A program made the position numbers and the translations under genes. Shown piece by piece: positions 33,201 to 40,879 of a DNA stretch of 59,558 nucleotides. Position 1 is the first letter of the stretch. The number at the start of each line of letters is the position of its first letter. The notes below the pieces were generated by a model. It did no database searches, was not told the origin of the DNA, and saw only the letters and a list, made by a program, of their open reading frames with translations. Where the stretch lies: positions 1 to 59,558 of the forward strand of contig PNOF01000009.1 of NCBI GenBank assembly GCA_013824645.1, written 5' to 3'. This stretch comes from Syntrophus sp. (in: bacteria) (lineage in GTDB: Bacteria; Desulfobacterota; Syntrophorhabdia; Syntrophorhabdales; Syntrophorhabdaceae).

Positions 33201-34922
33201 TCTGCAAATATAACAGCAAATGATACTTTTTATTTTTATATAAGTCAGGATGAAGCCATGGAAGGTATCTTAATTGGTCAAGGAAGTCGCTATTCTTCCA
33301 CGTATTCCCTGAATACCGCTTTAATTCCTGGTGTGACGAACTATCTCCATGTAAAAAGTACCGATTCGATGGGACCCATAGCAGGATTTATCGGTGATTT
33401 TACGTTAAACGATGATAGCTTCAGTTTTGCTAATGGCACTCAACGGTTATTGACGGGTGAAGATTGCTGGGTTGCCTATACTGACATCTTCGATGGAACA
33501 AAAGAGAAAGTGACGACTATTTGCAAAAATGGCATGGGTAAGTGGGCAACACGTTTTGGCATCGATTTGAATGCTCAATGGATATGGACTAAGGGCGGCG
33601 AAGACCTTACGACAAGATATTTTTCAACTCCTATCTATTATTCATCGGTTCCAATCATCCCTATCACTAATGTTAAGGTAATAAATACCATAAGACAGGC
33701 AGATGTTGTCGTTCATGAGAACTCTTTTACAAAAAAGCCTTATGCTATTGAGAAAGAGAAAGACAGAACTATTGTTGAGTGGCGATTTGACCGGATTTCA
33801 ATCGGTCAACGGGAAGATATTTCCTTTGATGTCACCTTAGAAAAACCTGTTTCAGGCGAAGATAGGCTGGTTAGCCATAACCTTGAAGTCCTTTATGAAG
33901 ATGCTATTAACAAACAACCGGTTTGCATAGAACTCGGCTCACGCTTTGTACATGTTTTCAATGCTGCCTTTTTCTTTACTCTCACAACAGACAAAGAAGT
34001 TTATGAGATGTATGAAGACATTATTATCAGCGGGATAATTAAAAACCTCAGCGAATACAGCAGGACCGTAGATATGAGAGTTGTTATCGGGGACAGCCAT
34101 GGTATTCCGGTGGAAGAGGTCGCAGTGATGCCGGATCTTACTTTTGCGACTGGCGAGGAAAGGGATATTGGAGATATCGTCTGTAACATTGGTACAGGAT
34201 ATTCTGGTAACTGTACGGCGTATCTTCTCTTGGATGAGAATCAGAGGCAGGTTGGCGAAACATCGACAGGTTTTACAATAAATGCCGCTCCGGCAGGAGG
34301 CTTAGGGGTTGGGACTGAAGATGGTGGTGTACAGGGAGAAAGCCAAGAAGTTGCAATAGAGAAAAATATCCATGAAATTGACGAAGGTACCACCAGTCAG
34401 GAACAGAAGCCTGTCATTACCAGTATGGAGACAGCTGTTGGTCTCAATCCCGATAAGAGCGAGGAATTGGAATCGCATATACATGTAGCAGAAAATCCCG
34501 AAGTATCGGTTTCTGTCACCCCTACAACAGCACCCCAAACGACTGCCTCTTCAGATGAATCGTCAGGAATCACTGGAGGGATTATTGGTACGATCAATGT
34601 GCAACTAAATCCGGTTTATCAGGGATTAGCAGAAACTATTAGTTATAATGTAATAAATAACTACGATGAAGATTTAAAAGGATTTGCTGTAAAGGTTGTT
34701 ATTGTCAATGCTGACACGCAAGAGATCAGACAAACATTTGAAGCCCCTAAAAAACACCGTAAAGGAAAAGAATTTTCCGGTACTTTTACCTTCTCAACTG
34801 CAACGCTTGAACCACGTATTTACATGGCAATCCTCTATGTCACCTCAGTGAGAATGATCGAATCTAAACCCATAGAGAGTGCCACCTTTGAGGTTCGACT
34901 TATCAATGCTATTGTTACCTGA
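30252..34922 (+). CDS. Large multidomain repeat protein (1556 aa)
   Basis: Residues about 30-160 hold three repeats of the prenyltransferase/squalene-oxidase type (L-F-S-T-Q-N-E-D-G-G-W-G-G, L-V-T-K-Q-N-Q-D-G-G-F-G and L-L-L-S-Q-F-E-N-G-S-W). Then come two carboxypeptidase-regulatory-like beta domains (about 295-375 and 405-490), a beta-rich segment, seven 47-residue repeats (653-981) that may close a beta-propeller, and further beta domains to the end. No signal peptide is visible. Function unknown. An adhesive, scaffold or polysaccharide-binding role is possible. An in-frame stop just upstream fixes the start. Confidence 0.75.
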   Translation: MSNVSQNDNLDTTNHILKTLKAPHSLDNATVDTALHYLFSTQNEDGGWGGRQGDESSIFMTAMTIMTLQQFSQTAELADSITKAVGYLVTKQNQDGGFGSVLSTVHDTALAYIVLARVPIDAKALNDVSDYLLLSQFENGSWNDDAYSTALVLRALCCSESDSMQISQPEKEGIIGQSPDGLTNMPFEDTSADVKITPEMDKEGVNGQLRQDQTVEMSGSLDASAIGGQGETLNIEKLRESIPVVKVETVQREDKRKVSLLARRKASAYVAQESGIVAINETPTFDPPLSIDLPLATLGSIIGKVFDDVSKGPVQNVSITLTGGLSAKTDSRGAFVINDVMPDTYKIAIYKEGYTDQSREDTVTADATTEMQTIYLTPLCLENDSGPLSDMITDRPTIHNVPESPFMFISGLITDVSTNKPIKNVIIRILETEHTFQTLPDGVYTLSDINLLEFNIEIVASGYNTKVVEIRESTWGTHTIDLTLEPNRAQMWIKPDQTLSPAVITPDEDKQVKIGIRLEGMKVASNPVVLYAITNTTGDRIAVAFDKSMFDPSDKHTQFTVLVDDILEPVINAALNTPDITKIDLTLESSVVQGQVISLSYLAGDIESTEGKHLISFNNQAVVNKVSAPIYNQGGFGFSGLIAPNPLGNSIVMTGYNQWPQGFYKSVLAFAGSIFDGQCMWMIPANADSVVKIDKNTGVMTGYNKWPSGFRKGNLAFAGGVFDGQNIWMIPLNADRVIKIDKDTGVMTGYDQWPSEFSKGGHAFAGGVFDGQNIWMIPSYADRVIKIDKDTGEMTGHNQWPSGFIKGGYAFASTVFDGQNIWMIPANADRVIKIDKDTGEMTGHNQWPSGFIKGEYAFAGGVFDGQNIWMVPYYADRVIKIDKDTGAMTGSNQRPPEFNKVEYAFAGAVFDGQNIWMIPLNANKVIKIDKNTDAATGYNQWPSGFSKGINAFAGAVFDGQNIWMIPSYADKVIRLSSFSTMSVSANITANDTFYFYISQDEAMEGILIGQGSRYSSTYSLNTALIPGVTNYLHVKSTDSMGPIAGFIGDFTLNDDSFSFANGTQRLLTGEDCWVAYTDIFDGTKEKVTTICKNGMGKWATRFGIDLNAQWIWTKGGEDLTTRYFSTPIYYSSVPIIPITNVKVINTIRQADVVVHENSFTKKPYAIEKEKDRTIVEWRFDRISIGQREDISFDVTLEKPVSGEDRLVSHNLEVLYEDAINKQPVCIELGSRFVHVFNAAFFFTLTTDKEVYEMYEDIIISGIIKNLSEYSRTVDMRVVIGDSHGIPVEEVAVMPDLTFATGEERDIGDIVCNIGTGYSGNCTAYLLLDENQRQVGETSTGFTINAAPAGGLGVGTEDGGVQGESQEVAIEKNIHEIDEGTTSQEQKPVITSMETAVGLNPDKSEELESHIHVAENPEVSVSVTPTTAPQTTASSDESSGITGGIIGTINVQLNPVYQGLAETISYNVINNYDEDLKGFAVKVVIVNADTQEIRQTFEAPKKHRKGKEFSGTFTFSTATLEPRIYMAILYVTSVRMIESKPIESATFEVRLINAIVT
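32208..33194 (+). repeat. Seven tandem 141-bp repeats (47-residue blades)
   Basis: The coding sequence repeats with an exact period of 141 bases. Each unit reads M-T-G-Y-N-x-W-P-S-G-F, then A-F-A-G-x-V-F-D-G-Q-N-I-W-M-I-P and A-D-R-V-I-K-I-D-K-D-T-G. Units 2-5 are nearly identical in long blocks, which points to recent duplication or gene conversion. Seven such units fit a seven-bladed propeller. Confidence 0.9.
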
Positions 34923-35092
34923 ACACTGTTTGATTGAGTATGAGTAAGTATTTTTTGCTTTGCTTATCGAAAAATGAGCATAATATTTTCAGATCCACCA
35001 TCTTAAGGACAGGAAAACATCGTGCCGCCGGGTTTAAAACATATGCGAAGATCTTTTTTCAAAACAAAAATCACATACCAGGAGATAATATT

Positions 35093-35123
35093 GATATTAT
35101 TGTTATATAATAACAATAATATC
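35093..35123. repeat. Perfect 14-bp inverted repeat
   Basis: GATATTATTGTTAT and ATAACAATAATATC around the spacer ATA, in very AT-rich sequence. Possible operator or nucleoid-protein site. Confidence 0.6.
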
Positions 35124-35380
35124 ATATAGATAAATATAAAGTAGAATAATATTAATTAAATAAATGCTGCATTAATTATTATTTATGCTTGGAAGATTAA
35201 ACTTAAGAATAAAAGCGACTTACAAGCAATCTTTAAAATAATTATTAATTAATTGTTGCATTTTTATTTATATGTGTTATAAAAATATTACGCATCTTTT
35301 TTTGTGAATGCGTAGAAGCAAGTTTTAAGTAAGAGGGTTATGCCTCTTTAAGTTTATTTAAAGTTTCATGAACTCTTGCG

Positions 35381-35396
35381 ATAACTTATAAGTTAT
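35381..35396. promoter_or_regulatory. 16-bp palindrome, possible operator
   Basis: ATAACTTATAAGTTAT is a perfect palindrome about 170 bases ahead of the three-gene signalling unit that starts at 35568. A dimeric regulator could bind it. No regulator gene is adjacent. Confidence 0.4.
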
Positions 35397-35567
35397 AAGG
35401 GAAGTGAAACATGTACTCAAAAATATGTACAACCTGTTTTTTGCTTGGTTTTTTGGATCAGCAAAATGTTTTGTTGACAGAGAAACCGGAAGGCAGGAAG
35501 TATTTGGATGATAACGTATTCTGTAGAAAAAATTTCTGTAGAAAAAATTACAGGAAAGGAGACTCTT

Positions 35568-36374
35568 ATGTCTAACGATTTAATTGGAGATCTTTCAAAA
35601 ACAAGACTTTTTGATCTTGTAACCCCTCTGCTGAATAGAAAAAAATCCGGTTTGATTCAGATTAAGGGGCACGAGGTTGGTGAATTGTATATAGAAGGGG
35701 GCAATATCATTCATGCAAAAACAGGTGAGTCCTCAGGAGAGGAGACCATTCTTGCCATGATGGAATGGGATACGGGACGTGTCACATTTAACTGGGAAGC
35801 CACAACTGAAGAACAGACAGTTTTTATGCCCACCGAACAGTTGCTTGTGATCTGGACTAATCGGGAAAATGAGTTGAGGAGAATCAAGGAAGTGATACCT
35901 TCTTTGGACGTTGTTTTTCATATTCCCATCAATAGTAGTCCTGAGGATAGAAATATCCAGGCAATTCACTGGAGGATATTGGCGTTGTGCAATGGATCAA
36001 GGACGGTTGCCGACATTGCTGAGGCCCTGAAATGGCATCCTTTTGAAACCTCACAAGCCATGTATCAGATGGTTCAAAACGGTCTATTGGAGATGGGATC
36101 TGAGAAAAAAACAGAAGAAAAGCTCCAGATAAACAAAACAGTAAACGGGAATTTCTTTCCTGTAATTGAAAGCGAACTCAGTAAGATCATGGGTCCCATG
36201 GCAGCGATTATTATTGATGATATAATCTCAGATTTTGGGGAGTCAAGAGACGCATTTCCGGTGGATAGATTGCCGCCTTTTGTACAGGCGGTAGGTGAGG
36301 AGATTACAGATAAAACAAAGAGAGCACTTTTTGCTAAATCAATGACAGAATTTCTTGCTCAAAAACAGAAATAA
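35568..36374 (+). CDS. DUF4388 (PATAN-like) signalling protein
   Basis: The ATG at 35568 has aaagga upstream, so the earlier in-frame ATG at 35508 is less likely. The 268-residue protein has the DUF4388/PATAN domain in its first 110 residues (L-I-G-D-L-S-K-T-R-L-F-D-L, then G-L-I-Q-I-K-G and G-E-L-Y-I-E-G-G-N-I-I-H-A), a helical middle with a winged-helix-like segment (about 135-190) and a helical C-terminus. PATAN domains are usually fused to or acting with two-component or GTPase signalling. Next come a cache-HAMP sensor and another PATAN-like protein. Confidence 0.72.
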   Translation: MSNDLIGDLSKTRLFDLVTPLLNRKKSGLIQIKGHEVGELYIEGGNIIHAKTGESSGEETILAMMEWDTGRVTFNWEATTEEQTVFMPTEQLLVIWTNRENELRRIKEVIPSLDVVFHIPINSSPEDRNIQAIHWRILALCNGSRTVADIAEALKWHPFETSQAMYQMVQNGLLEMGSEKKTEEKLQINKTVNGNFFPVIESELSKIMGPMAAIIIDDIISDFGESRDAFPVDRLPPFVQAVGEEITDKTKRALFAKSMTEFLAQKQK

Positions 36375-36395
36375 ATTCTATGTGGGAGGGTTCAT

Positions 36396-37355
36396 ATGGC
36401 GAACGAGAATAAGGTTACGACAGGATTGCTATTCAGGCTGATAGTAGGAATTTTTGTCCCTATCCTTATAGCTTTTCTCTTTATGGGATGTATCTTGTTT
36501 GTGAACGTTGATATCGGGAAGTTTCATTTTCCGAGTATTCGTGGTATCTGGGGAAACAGTATGAATGAACTGGGCGCTGCCAGTCTCAAGGAGTCAATAA
36601 CGGCTCTTAATAAATCGGGTGAGCAGATTATCCAGCAAAAAGGCGAGGATGTAGCAAAGCAGGTTGAACTTCAACTCAAATTAATGAATAGAAAACTGCC
36701 GATGGAGAAACTCCGGGATGACCCTGTTTTGAAGGAACTGGCCGTTCAGAAGGTCGGTCTCACTGGATACACCGCTGTTTACGATAATTTGGCCGTTACC
36801 CACTTACATGCCAATCCCAAAATAGTAGGGTTAGACATGCGCTCTCTTGCCTCTAAACTTCCCGAATTTTGGAAGATATTTGAAGCGAGCCTCAGTGGCA
36901 AACCTGTTGGCGGTTATTACGACTGGAAAGACCCTGACGGTTCAATAAGGCCAAAATATATGTACAATCTCCCTATCAAGGGCACAAACCTTTTCGTAGC
37001 CGCAACAACCTATATTGATGAATTTTCCAAACCGGCACAGGTAATAACGGAAAAGATGAATCAGACGCAACAACTATATGCTGCACAATATAATAAGAGG
37101 TTTGGTCTCCTCCTCTTTATTCTGACGGTTGTCCTCCTCATATTGCTCGGTGTAATTTATCTTTATTCTTATTCGGTTGTTCGTCCGATCCGCCACCTTG
37201 CCGAAGTTGCTGATAAGATCAGTATGGGTGATTTGAAAGCAACTGTTGATGTCCAGGGAAAAGGTGAGATTGCTATGTTGGGGCAATCAATAGAAAGAAT
37301 GCAGACAAGTGTAAGGGCTGCAATCGAAAGATTACAGAAAAGATCGGGGAAATAA
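36396..37355 (+). CDS. Membrane sensor: Cache-like domain plus HAMP, no output domain
   Basis: The 319-residue protein has a first span (about 12-32), an extracytoplasmic sensor region (about 40-225) with a single-Cache-like order (Y-T-A-V-Y-D-N, G-G-Y-Y-D-W-K-D-P-D-G, L-F-V-A-A-T-T-Y), a second span (about 229-250) and a HAMP domain (about 252-305, with R-P-I-R-H-L-A and I-S-M-G-D-L). It then ends. Such sensors usually continue into a methyl-accepting, kinase or cyclase domain. Here the partners are probably the adjacent PATAN-like proteins. The frame looks intact. Confidence 0.8.
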   Translation: MANENKVTTGLLFRLIVGIFVPILIAFLFMGCILFVNVDIGKFHFPSIRGIWGNSMNELGAASLKESITALNKSGEQIIQQKGEDVAKQVELQLKLMNRKLPMEKLRDDPVLKELAVQKVGLTGYTAVYDNLAVTHLHANPKIVGLDMRSLASKLPEFWKIFEASLSGKPVGGYYDWKDPDGSIRPKYMYNLPIKGTNLFVAATTYIDEFSKPAQVITEKMNQTQQLYAAQYNKRFGLLLFILTVVLLILLGVIYLYSYSVVRPIRHLAEVADKISMGDLKATVDVQGKGEIAMLGQSIERMQTSVRAAIERLQKRSGK

Positions 37356-37412
37356 GATGCCTCCGGTATTTGAACATAGTGACCTTATACTAAAAGGAGA
37401 GCAGAGGATAAT

Positions 37413-38570
37413 ATGATATATCCAAAAGGGGAAATACTTCATCAGAATCTTTCCACGGAATACACCGATGTGCCACAATTATTGTCGACGCTCAAGGCAA
37501 ATGATTTTTCCGGGGTCGTCGATATTGAAATAGCCGGAGTGAAAAGCGCTTTTTTTGTAGTATCCGGGCAGGTGATCAATGCGGCCATTGGGGTTGAATC
37601 AGATCCGCCAGTTATGGTGGGGGAAGAAGCTATCGAAGAACTTCTTAATCTTGCAAGCCAATCAAAAGGCATCCTCAATGTCTATCAGGTGCCTGCTTTA
37701 GAATTGGAGTTTGCCACGAGTACGCTCATGAAGTCAGAGCTCCTCTTTAAGAACCTGAATACCGATTTTGTCCGGATGGATTTGTTTATAAAAAAACATG
37801 CTGATGAAAAACTCACCGGTTATATTGAAATTTATTCCAAGAAGAATCAACGCATAGGCACCCTCTCTTTGAGAGATGGAGAAATAGCGGGATTGCAGGT
37901 TCTTTCTGAATCCAGTCCACCCTGTTTTTTTGAGCGGGAAGGGGTTTCACCGCTTTTAGAAGAGATCATGCGTCATGGGGCAATATTTAGTGTTTACCGG
38001 AATCTTTCCACCCCGATTCAAATACAATCAGGCACTGAAAAAAAGGCTAAGGCCGCAAAAACTGAAGAACCCGCCCTTGAGATGGAAAAAGTGCCTGTAA
38101 TTGAGTTTAAAACAGAACCTGTCCCCAGGAAGGCTGAGAGTCGTGTTGAAAAACCAAAGGCCGATAATGGCGCGGGACAAGACCGGAATACGTTCTTGCT
38201 GAACCTTCAAGATGTTTTATCTAAAATGGAACGGTTCATAGATAGCGTCTCCGAGAAGGGGTCTTTCCAGAGAGTTTTTAAGACAGCATGCATAGAGAAG
38301 TCCGATCTGTATCATTTTCTCGATCCCTTTGAAGGTCAATTTGAATATCATGCTAAGAAGATCCGTATTGACGATAGGGTTGAAACAGAACGTTTCGCTA
38401 TGGCGATTGCAGACTGTCTTAATTATACACTGTTAAATATTCAGAAGGAACTTTCTGATGATCTCGTGCTACCAGCAGAACTGAAAGGTGAAACGGAGTC
38501 TGTTTTTACACATTACTTGGATATGATAAGGCTTTCCGGACTTCAATCAATAATCCCGTCAAGTTTGTAG
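37413..38570 (+). CDS. PATAN-like (DUF4388) signalling protein
   Basis: The 385-residue protein opens with a PATAN-like domain (about 15-120, with L-L-S-T-L-K-A-N-D-F-S-G-V-V-D-I-E) followed by a second related domain (about 125-205, G-Y-I-E-I-Y-S-K-K-N-Q and L-S-L-R-D-G-E-I-A-G-L-Q). Next are a charged linker rich in Lys/Glu/Pro (about 205-265) and a helical C-terminal domain. It is the third gene of a unit with the DUF4388 gene and the cache-HAMP sensor. Gliding-type or polarity signalling is one possibility. No direct evidence. Confidence 0.65.
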   Translation: MIYPKGEILHQNLSTEYTDVPQLLSTLKANDFSGVVDIEIAGVKSAFFVVSGQVINAAIGVESDPPVMVGEEAIEELLNLASQSKGILNVYQVPALELEFATSTLMKSELLFKNLNTDFVRMDLFIKKHADEKLTGYIEIYSKKNQRIGTLSLRDGEIAGLQVLSESSPPCFFEREGVSPLLEEIMRHGAIFSVYRNLSTPIQIQSGTEKKAKAAKTEEPALEMEKVPVIEFKTEPVPRKAESRVEKPKADNGAGQDRNTFLLNLQDVLSKMERFIDSVSEKGSFQRVFKTACIEKSDLYHFLDPFEGQFEYHAKKIRIDDRVETERFAMAIADCLNYTLLNIQKELSDDLVLPAELKGETESVFTHYLDMIRLSGLQSIIPSSL

Positions 38571-38645
38571 TAGTCTGAGGGCAGTAAGGATTTTTTTGGC
38601 CGAAAAAGTTTCTTCTCTCTGAGAAAGCTTACAAATAGTGAAACA

Positions 38646-38695
38646 TTTCATTCCGTCACAGGCATCGCGAAAGCAATGCCTGTGACGGAATGAAA
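38646..38695. repeat. Perfect 20-bp inverted repeat (long hairpin)
   Basis: TTTCATTCCGTCACAGGCAT (38646-38665) and its exact reverse complement (38676-38695) enclose a 10-base loop that contains GCGAAAGC. It follows the signalling unit and precedes the degenerate flanking repeat. A strong terminator, REP-like palindrome or mobile-element end are the options. No T-run follows. Confidence 0.7.
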
Positions 38696-38707
38696 ATAAA
38701 CTTTACA

Positions 38708-38770
38708 GGCTTAATATCAAAAAAACAGGGCCAAAAACAGCCCCTAAATGCTATACTATCAATGCTTTAC
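38708..38770 (+). repeat. Degenerate direct repeat, left copy
   Basis: The block starting GGCTTAATATCA and ending near GCTTTAC aligns with 57450-57510 (about three quarters identical by eye, two small gaps). The two copies lie on either side of the catabolic region in the same orientation. Confidence 0.55.
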
Positions 38771-39003
38771 ACCATCTAAAATAAAAGGGGCTGCAAAATC
38801 TGTACTATAACCCTTACTCGATTTCAGGTGGTATACAGCAAGAGGAAGCATCTCCTTCTATGCACATTCTGTACTGCTTACCTGATTAAATAATCATGAT
38901 ATGATCAGTAAAACATTCGGGACTGAATTGTTTATATCCTATGGAATACGAGAGGAAACATATGGTAGCCTAAGGGTGTCTTTACAAAATAGGAAGAATC
39001 ATT

Positions 39004-39135
39004 AAGGCGGTAATGCCAATAACCCGGCCGCATAAAGACTTATTCTATGACAGAACAGGCATACGACGGGTCAGAGGGCTTCCCGTCAAGTCTAAAAGGT
39101 TGTCTACGACAATGAAGAAAAAAGAGAAAAATAGG
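39004..39135 (+). pseudogene. Vestigial 3' end of a second Mo-hydroxylase large-subunit gene
   Basis: The conceptual reading D-R-T-G-I-R-R-V-R-G-L-P-V-K-S-K-R-L followed by K-K-K-E-K-N matches the C-terminus of the Mo-subunit at 46742 (D-A-T-G-I-R-V-R-E-L-P-V-T-S-E-R-L and K-E-K-N-K-K), with a frame change after G-I-R and with the preceding A-I-M-P text also recognisable. The next gene downstream is the 215-residue protein in both places. A second Mo-subunit/215-aa pair once existed here and lost its large gene. Confidence 0.7.
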
Positions 39136-39151
39136 CAAGGAGGAGGTACTT

Positions 39152-39799
39152 ATGTCTATCTTATTTATCCAGAACTGGGACATCATTCACGGGAAAGAGG
39201 ACGAATATGCTCAATATATTATAGAGACCCACATCCCGGAAAGCACGGCCATGGGTTTGAACCCCATTGGAGGGTTTTATGTAGAGGTTGGTTCTGGTCC
39301 CCGGGTCCTTGCGATCTATACCGCCAACGATCTTGAAGAACTGTCGAGGATAGTGGCGAGCAAGCGGTTCAAAGACCTGGCACTCAGTGTAAAGTCATTG
39401 GTGTACAATTACAGAAGAGCGGTATTGGAACCGACAGGAGCAGTCAAGGGTTCCCAATACACCGTACAAAAGGGGGTATGGAAATATAACCAGTACTACG
39501 ACATAAGGCCAGGCATGAAAAAGGAATATGCGGATTTTGTTATTAATGAACATCTTCCCACGATGGAGAGGATTGACTATGTGGAGGTCACTGGAGGGTG
39601 GAATGCGGTGTACGGTGGTTATAGCGAAATTGTTGCAGAGTTTACCTTTAAGGACCCGATTGATATCGGACGTCTTTTGAACGATGAGGATTTCAGAAAA
39701 ATTACCCTAAAGCTGAAGAATGAGTTTGTATTTAATTATGCCAGTCGCATCATGAGGTGTACCGAGCGTTTTGATGAACATAAATGGTTCAAATTGTAG
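39152..39799 (+). CDS. 215-residue tandem-domain protein of unknown family, copy A
   Basis: The protein is made of two related halves of about 95 residues. Both have a start Y/W-D-I, a helix with E-Y-A-x2-I-x2-H-I/L-P, a G-G-x-x-V/A-V strand and an F-K/R-D/K-hydrophobic ending with N-Y. The halves look like ferredoxin-type alpha/beta (dimeric alpha-beta barrel) domains, which would make an internal pseudo-dimer. No catalytic motif is certain. It is about 60% identical by eye to copy B at 49110. A strong ribosome site (aaggaggagg) precedes the ATG. It lies upstream of the divergent LysR gene and so outside the main operon. Confidence 0.75.
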   Translation: MSILFIQNWDIIHGKEDEYAQYIIETHIPESTAMGLNPIGGFYVEVGSGPRVLAIYTANDLEELSRIVASKRFKDLALSVKSLVYNYRRAVLEPTGAVKGSQYTVQKGVWKYNQYYDIRPGMKKEYADFVINEHLPTMERIDYVEVTGGWNAVYGGYSEIVAEFTFKDPIDIGRLLNDEDFRKITLKLKNEFVFNYASRIMRCTERFDEHKWFKL

Positions 39800-39863
39800 G
39801 GGGAAGGTAAATTTTAAACCTTTATAAGAAGGAGGAGGGGATGTATTTTAAATGCATATTGTA

Positions 39864-40754
39864 TTATTGATGGGATACTTTCCCGCAGAGTATGTCAAGA
39901 AATGCAAGGGTAGCCCAGGAAAGCTTTTTTTCGCTGAGGTAGACAATTCTAACACTCATGGTTAAGGCTACACCCTTGATCTTAATCTCCTTAAGAAGAC
40001 CCTGAGTCAATTCCTTTTCCACCACAGCCCTTGCTGCAAAAGAAACACCTTCTCCCATGATGAGGAGTTCTTTTATACATTCGAGATTACTCGCTTCATA
40101 GAGGATTGCAGGGGAGAAGCCCCTGTTTTTGAACATATCGGTGACGATCCTTCGGGTTCCCGAACCCTCTTCTCTCATGATGAGGGGAATCTTGGATAGT
40201 TCTTCCACGGTAATAGGAGATTTTTTACAAAGGGGGTTATCATTGGATGCCACAAGGAGGAGTTCCTCTTCACGAAACACAACGCTCTTCAGTATTTTGG
40301 GGTAATCTGTAGTTGCCACAATGGCCAATTCGTTCTTTCCCTGGAATAGGCTTTTTATCATCTCCCTGGAACTTCCTTCGCTTAATGAGACGCTTACTCC
40401 AGGGTAGAGGCCATGAAAAGCCCTAATGTAGCTGGGCATCAGGTAGCGGGCATATGTCCTGGTAGTCCCCACATGAAACGTTTCTTTTTGTAGATTATTC
40501 GTACTGTTTAGTGCCCTTTCTGCCTCACGCTCAAGATCGAAGATTTTTTGCGCATAGGCAAGAAGGACCTTGCCCGTTTCAGTCAGGTACATGTTTCTGC
40601 CTGCTTTATTGAAAAGCTTTGTTTTCAAAAATACTTCCATCTGTTTAATTTGAGAAGATACTGCAGGCTGACTTATATAGAGGTGTTCCGCAGCTTTAGT
40701 GAAACTAAGACATTTTGCAGACTCATAAAATATCCGCAGTTGGTTAAGATTCAT
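39864..40754 (-). CDS. LysR-type transcriptional regulator
   Basis: The 296-residue protein has the N-terminal helix-turn-helix (L-R-I-F-Y-E-S-A, F-T-K-A-A-E-H-L, S-Q-P-A-V-S-S-Q-I) and a periplasmic-binding-like effector domain (about 90-290). It diverges from ubiD, with a LysR box in between, and is therefore the likely regulator of the catabolic operon. The inducer would be the phenolic substrate or a pathway intermediate. It may also act on copy A of the 215-aa gene, which lies behind it. Confidence 0.93.
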   Translation of the reverse strand: MNLNQLRIFYESAKCLSFTKAAEHLYISQPAVSSQIKQMEVFLKTKLFNKAGRNMYLTETGKVLLAYAQKIFDLEREAERALNSTNNLQKETFHVGTTRTYARYLMPSYIRAFHGLYPGVSVSLSEGSSREMIKSLFQGKNELAIVATTDYPKILKSVVFREEELLLVASNDNPLCKKSPITVEELSKIPLIMREEGSGTRRIVTDMFKNRGFSPAILYEASNLECIKELLIMGEGVSFAARAVVEKELTQGLLKEIKIKGVALTMSVRIVYLSEKKLSWATLAFLDILCGKVSHQ

Positions 40755-40778
40755 TTATCCCTTCTTTTTTAGTATTCC

Positions 40779-40793
40779 ATAAGTTTTACTTAT
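40779..40793. promoter_or_regulatory. LysR binding box (T-N11-A)
   Basis: ATAAGTTTTACTTAT is a perfect dyad and contains T-N11-A (TAAGTTTTACTTA), the LysR-family consensus. It lies 25 bases ahead of the lysR start and 87 bases ahead of ubiD. Confidence 0.7.
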
Positions 40794-40879
40794 AAACAAT
40801 ATAATTATTATGTATTTGATTAAAATTTCTCACATAGTTAATGTTACTAAAATGTAAAAGAAAATTAAGGAGGTCACGC

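Larger units (their letters stand above)
34923..35567. other. AT-rich intergenic region with palindromes
   Basis: About 645 bases without a gene. It contains a perfect 14-bp inverted repeat (35093-35106 and 35110-35123), a hairpin TACGCAT...ATGCGTA near 35290-35314, AAGAGG/CCTCTT near 35332-35348, and the 16-bp perfect palindrome ATAACTTATAAGTTAT (35381-35396). The long repetitive A/T text could be a regulatory region or an unstable site. No RNA family is recognised. Confidence 0.5.

Noticed and set aside
39013-39336. 107-residue frame upstream of and overlapping copy A
   Set aside because: Its first part is the vestige of the Mo-subunit gene and its second part is an alternative frame of the 215-aa gene, so it is not a gene.
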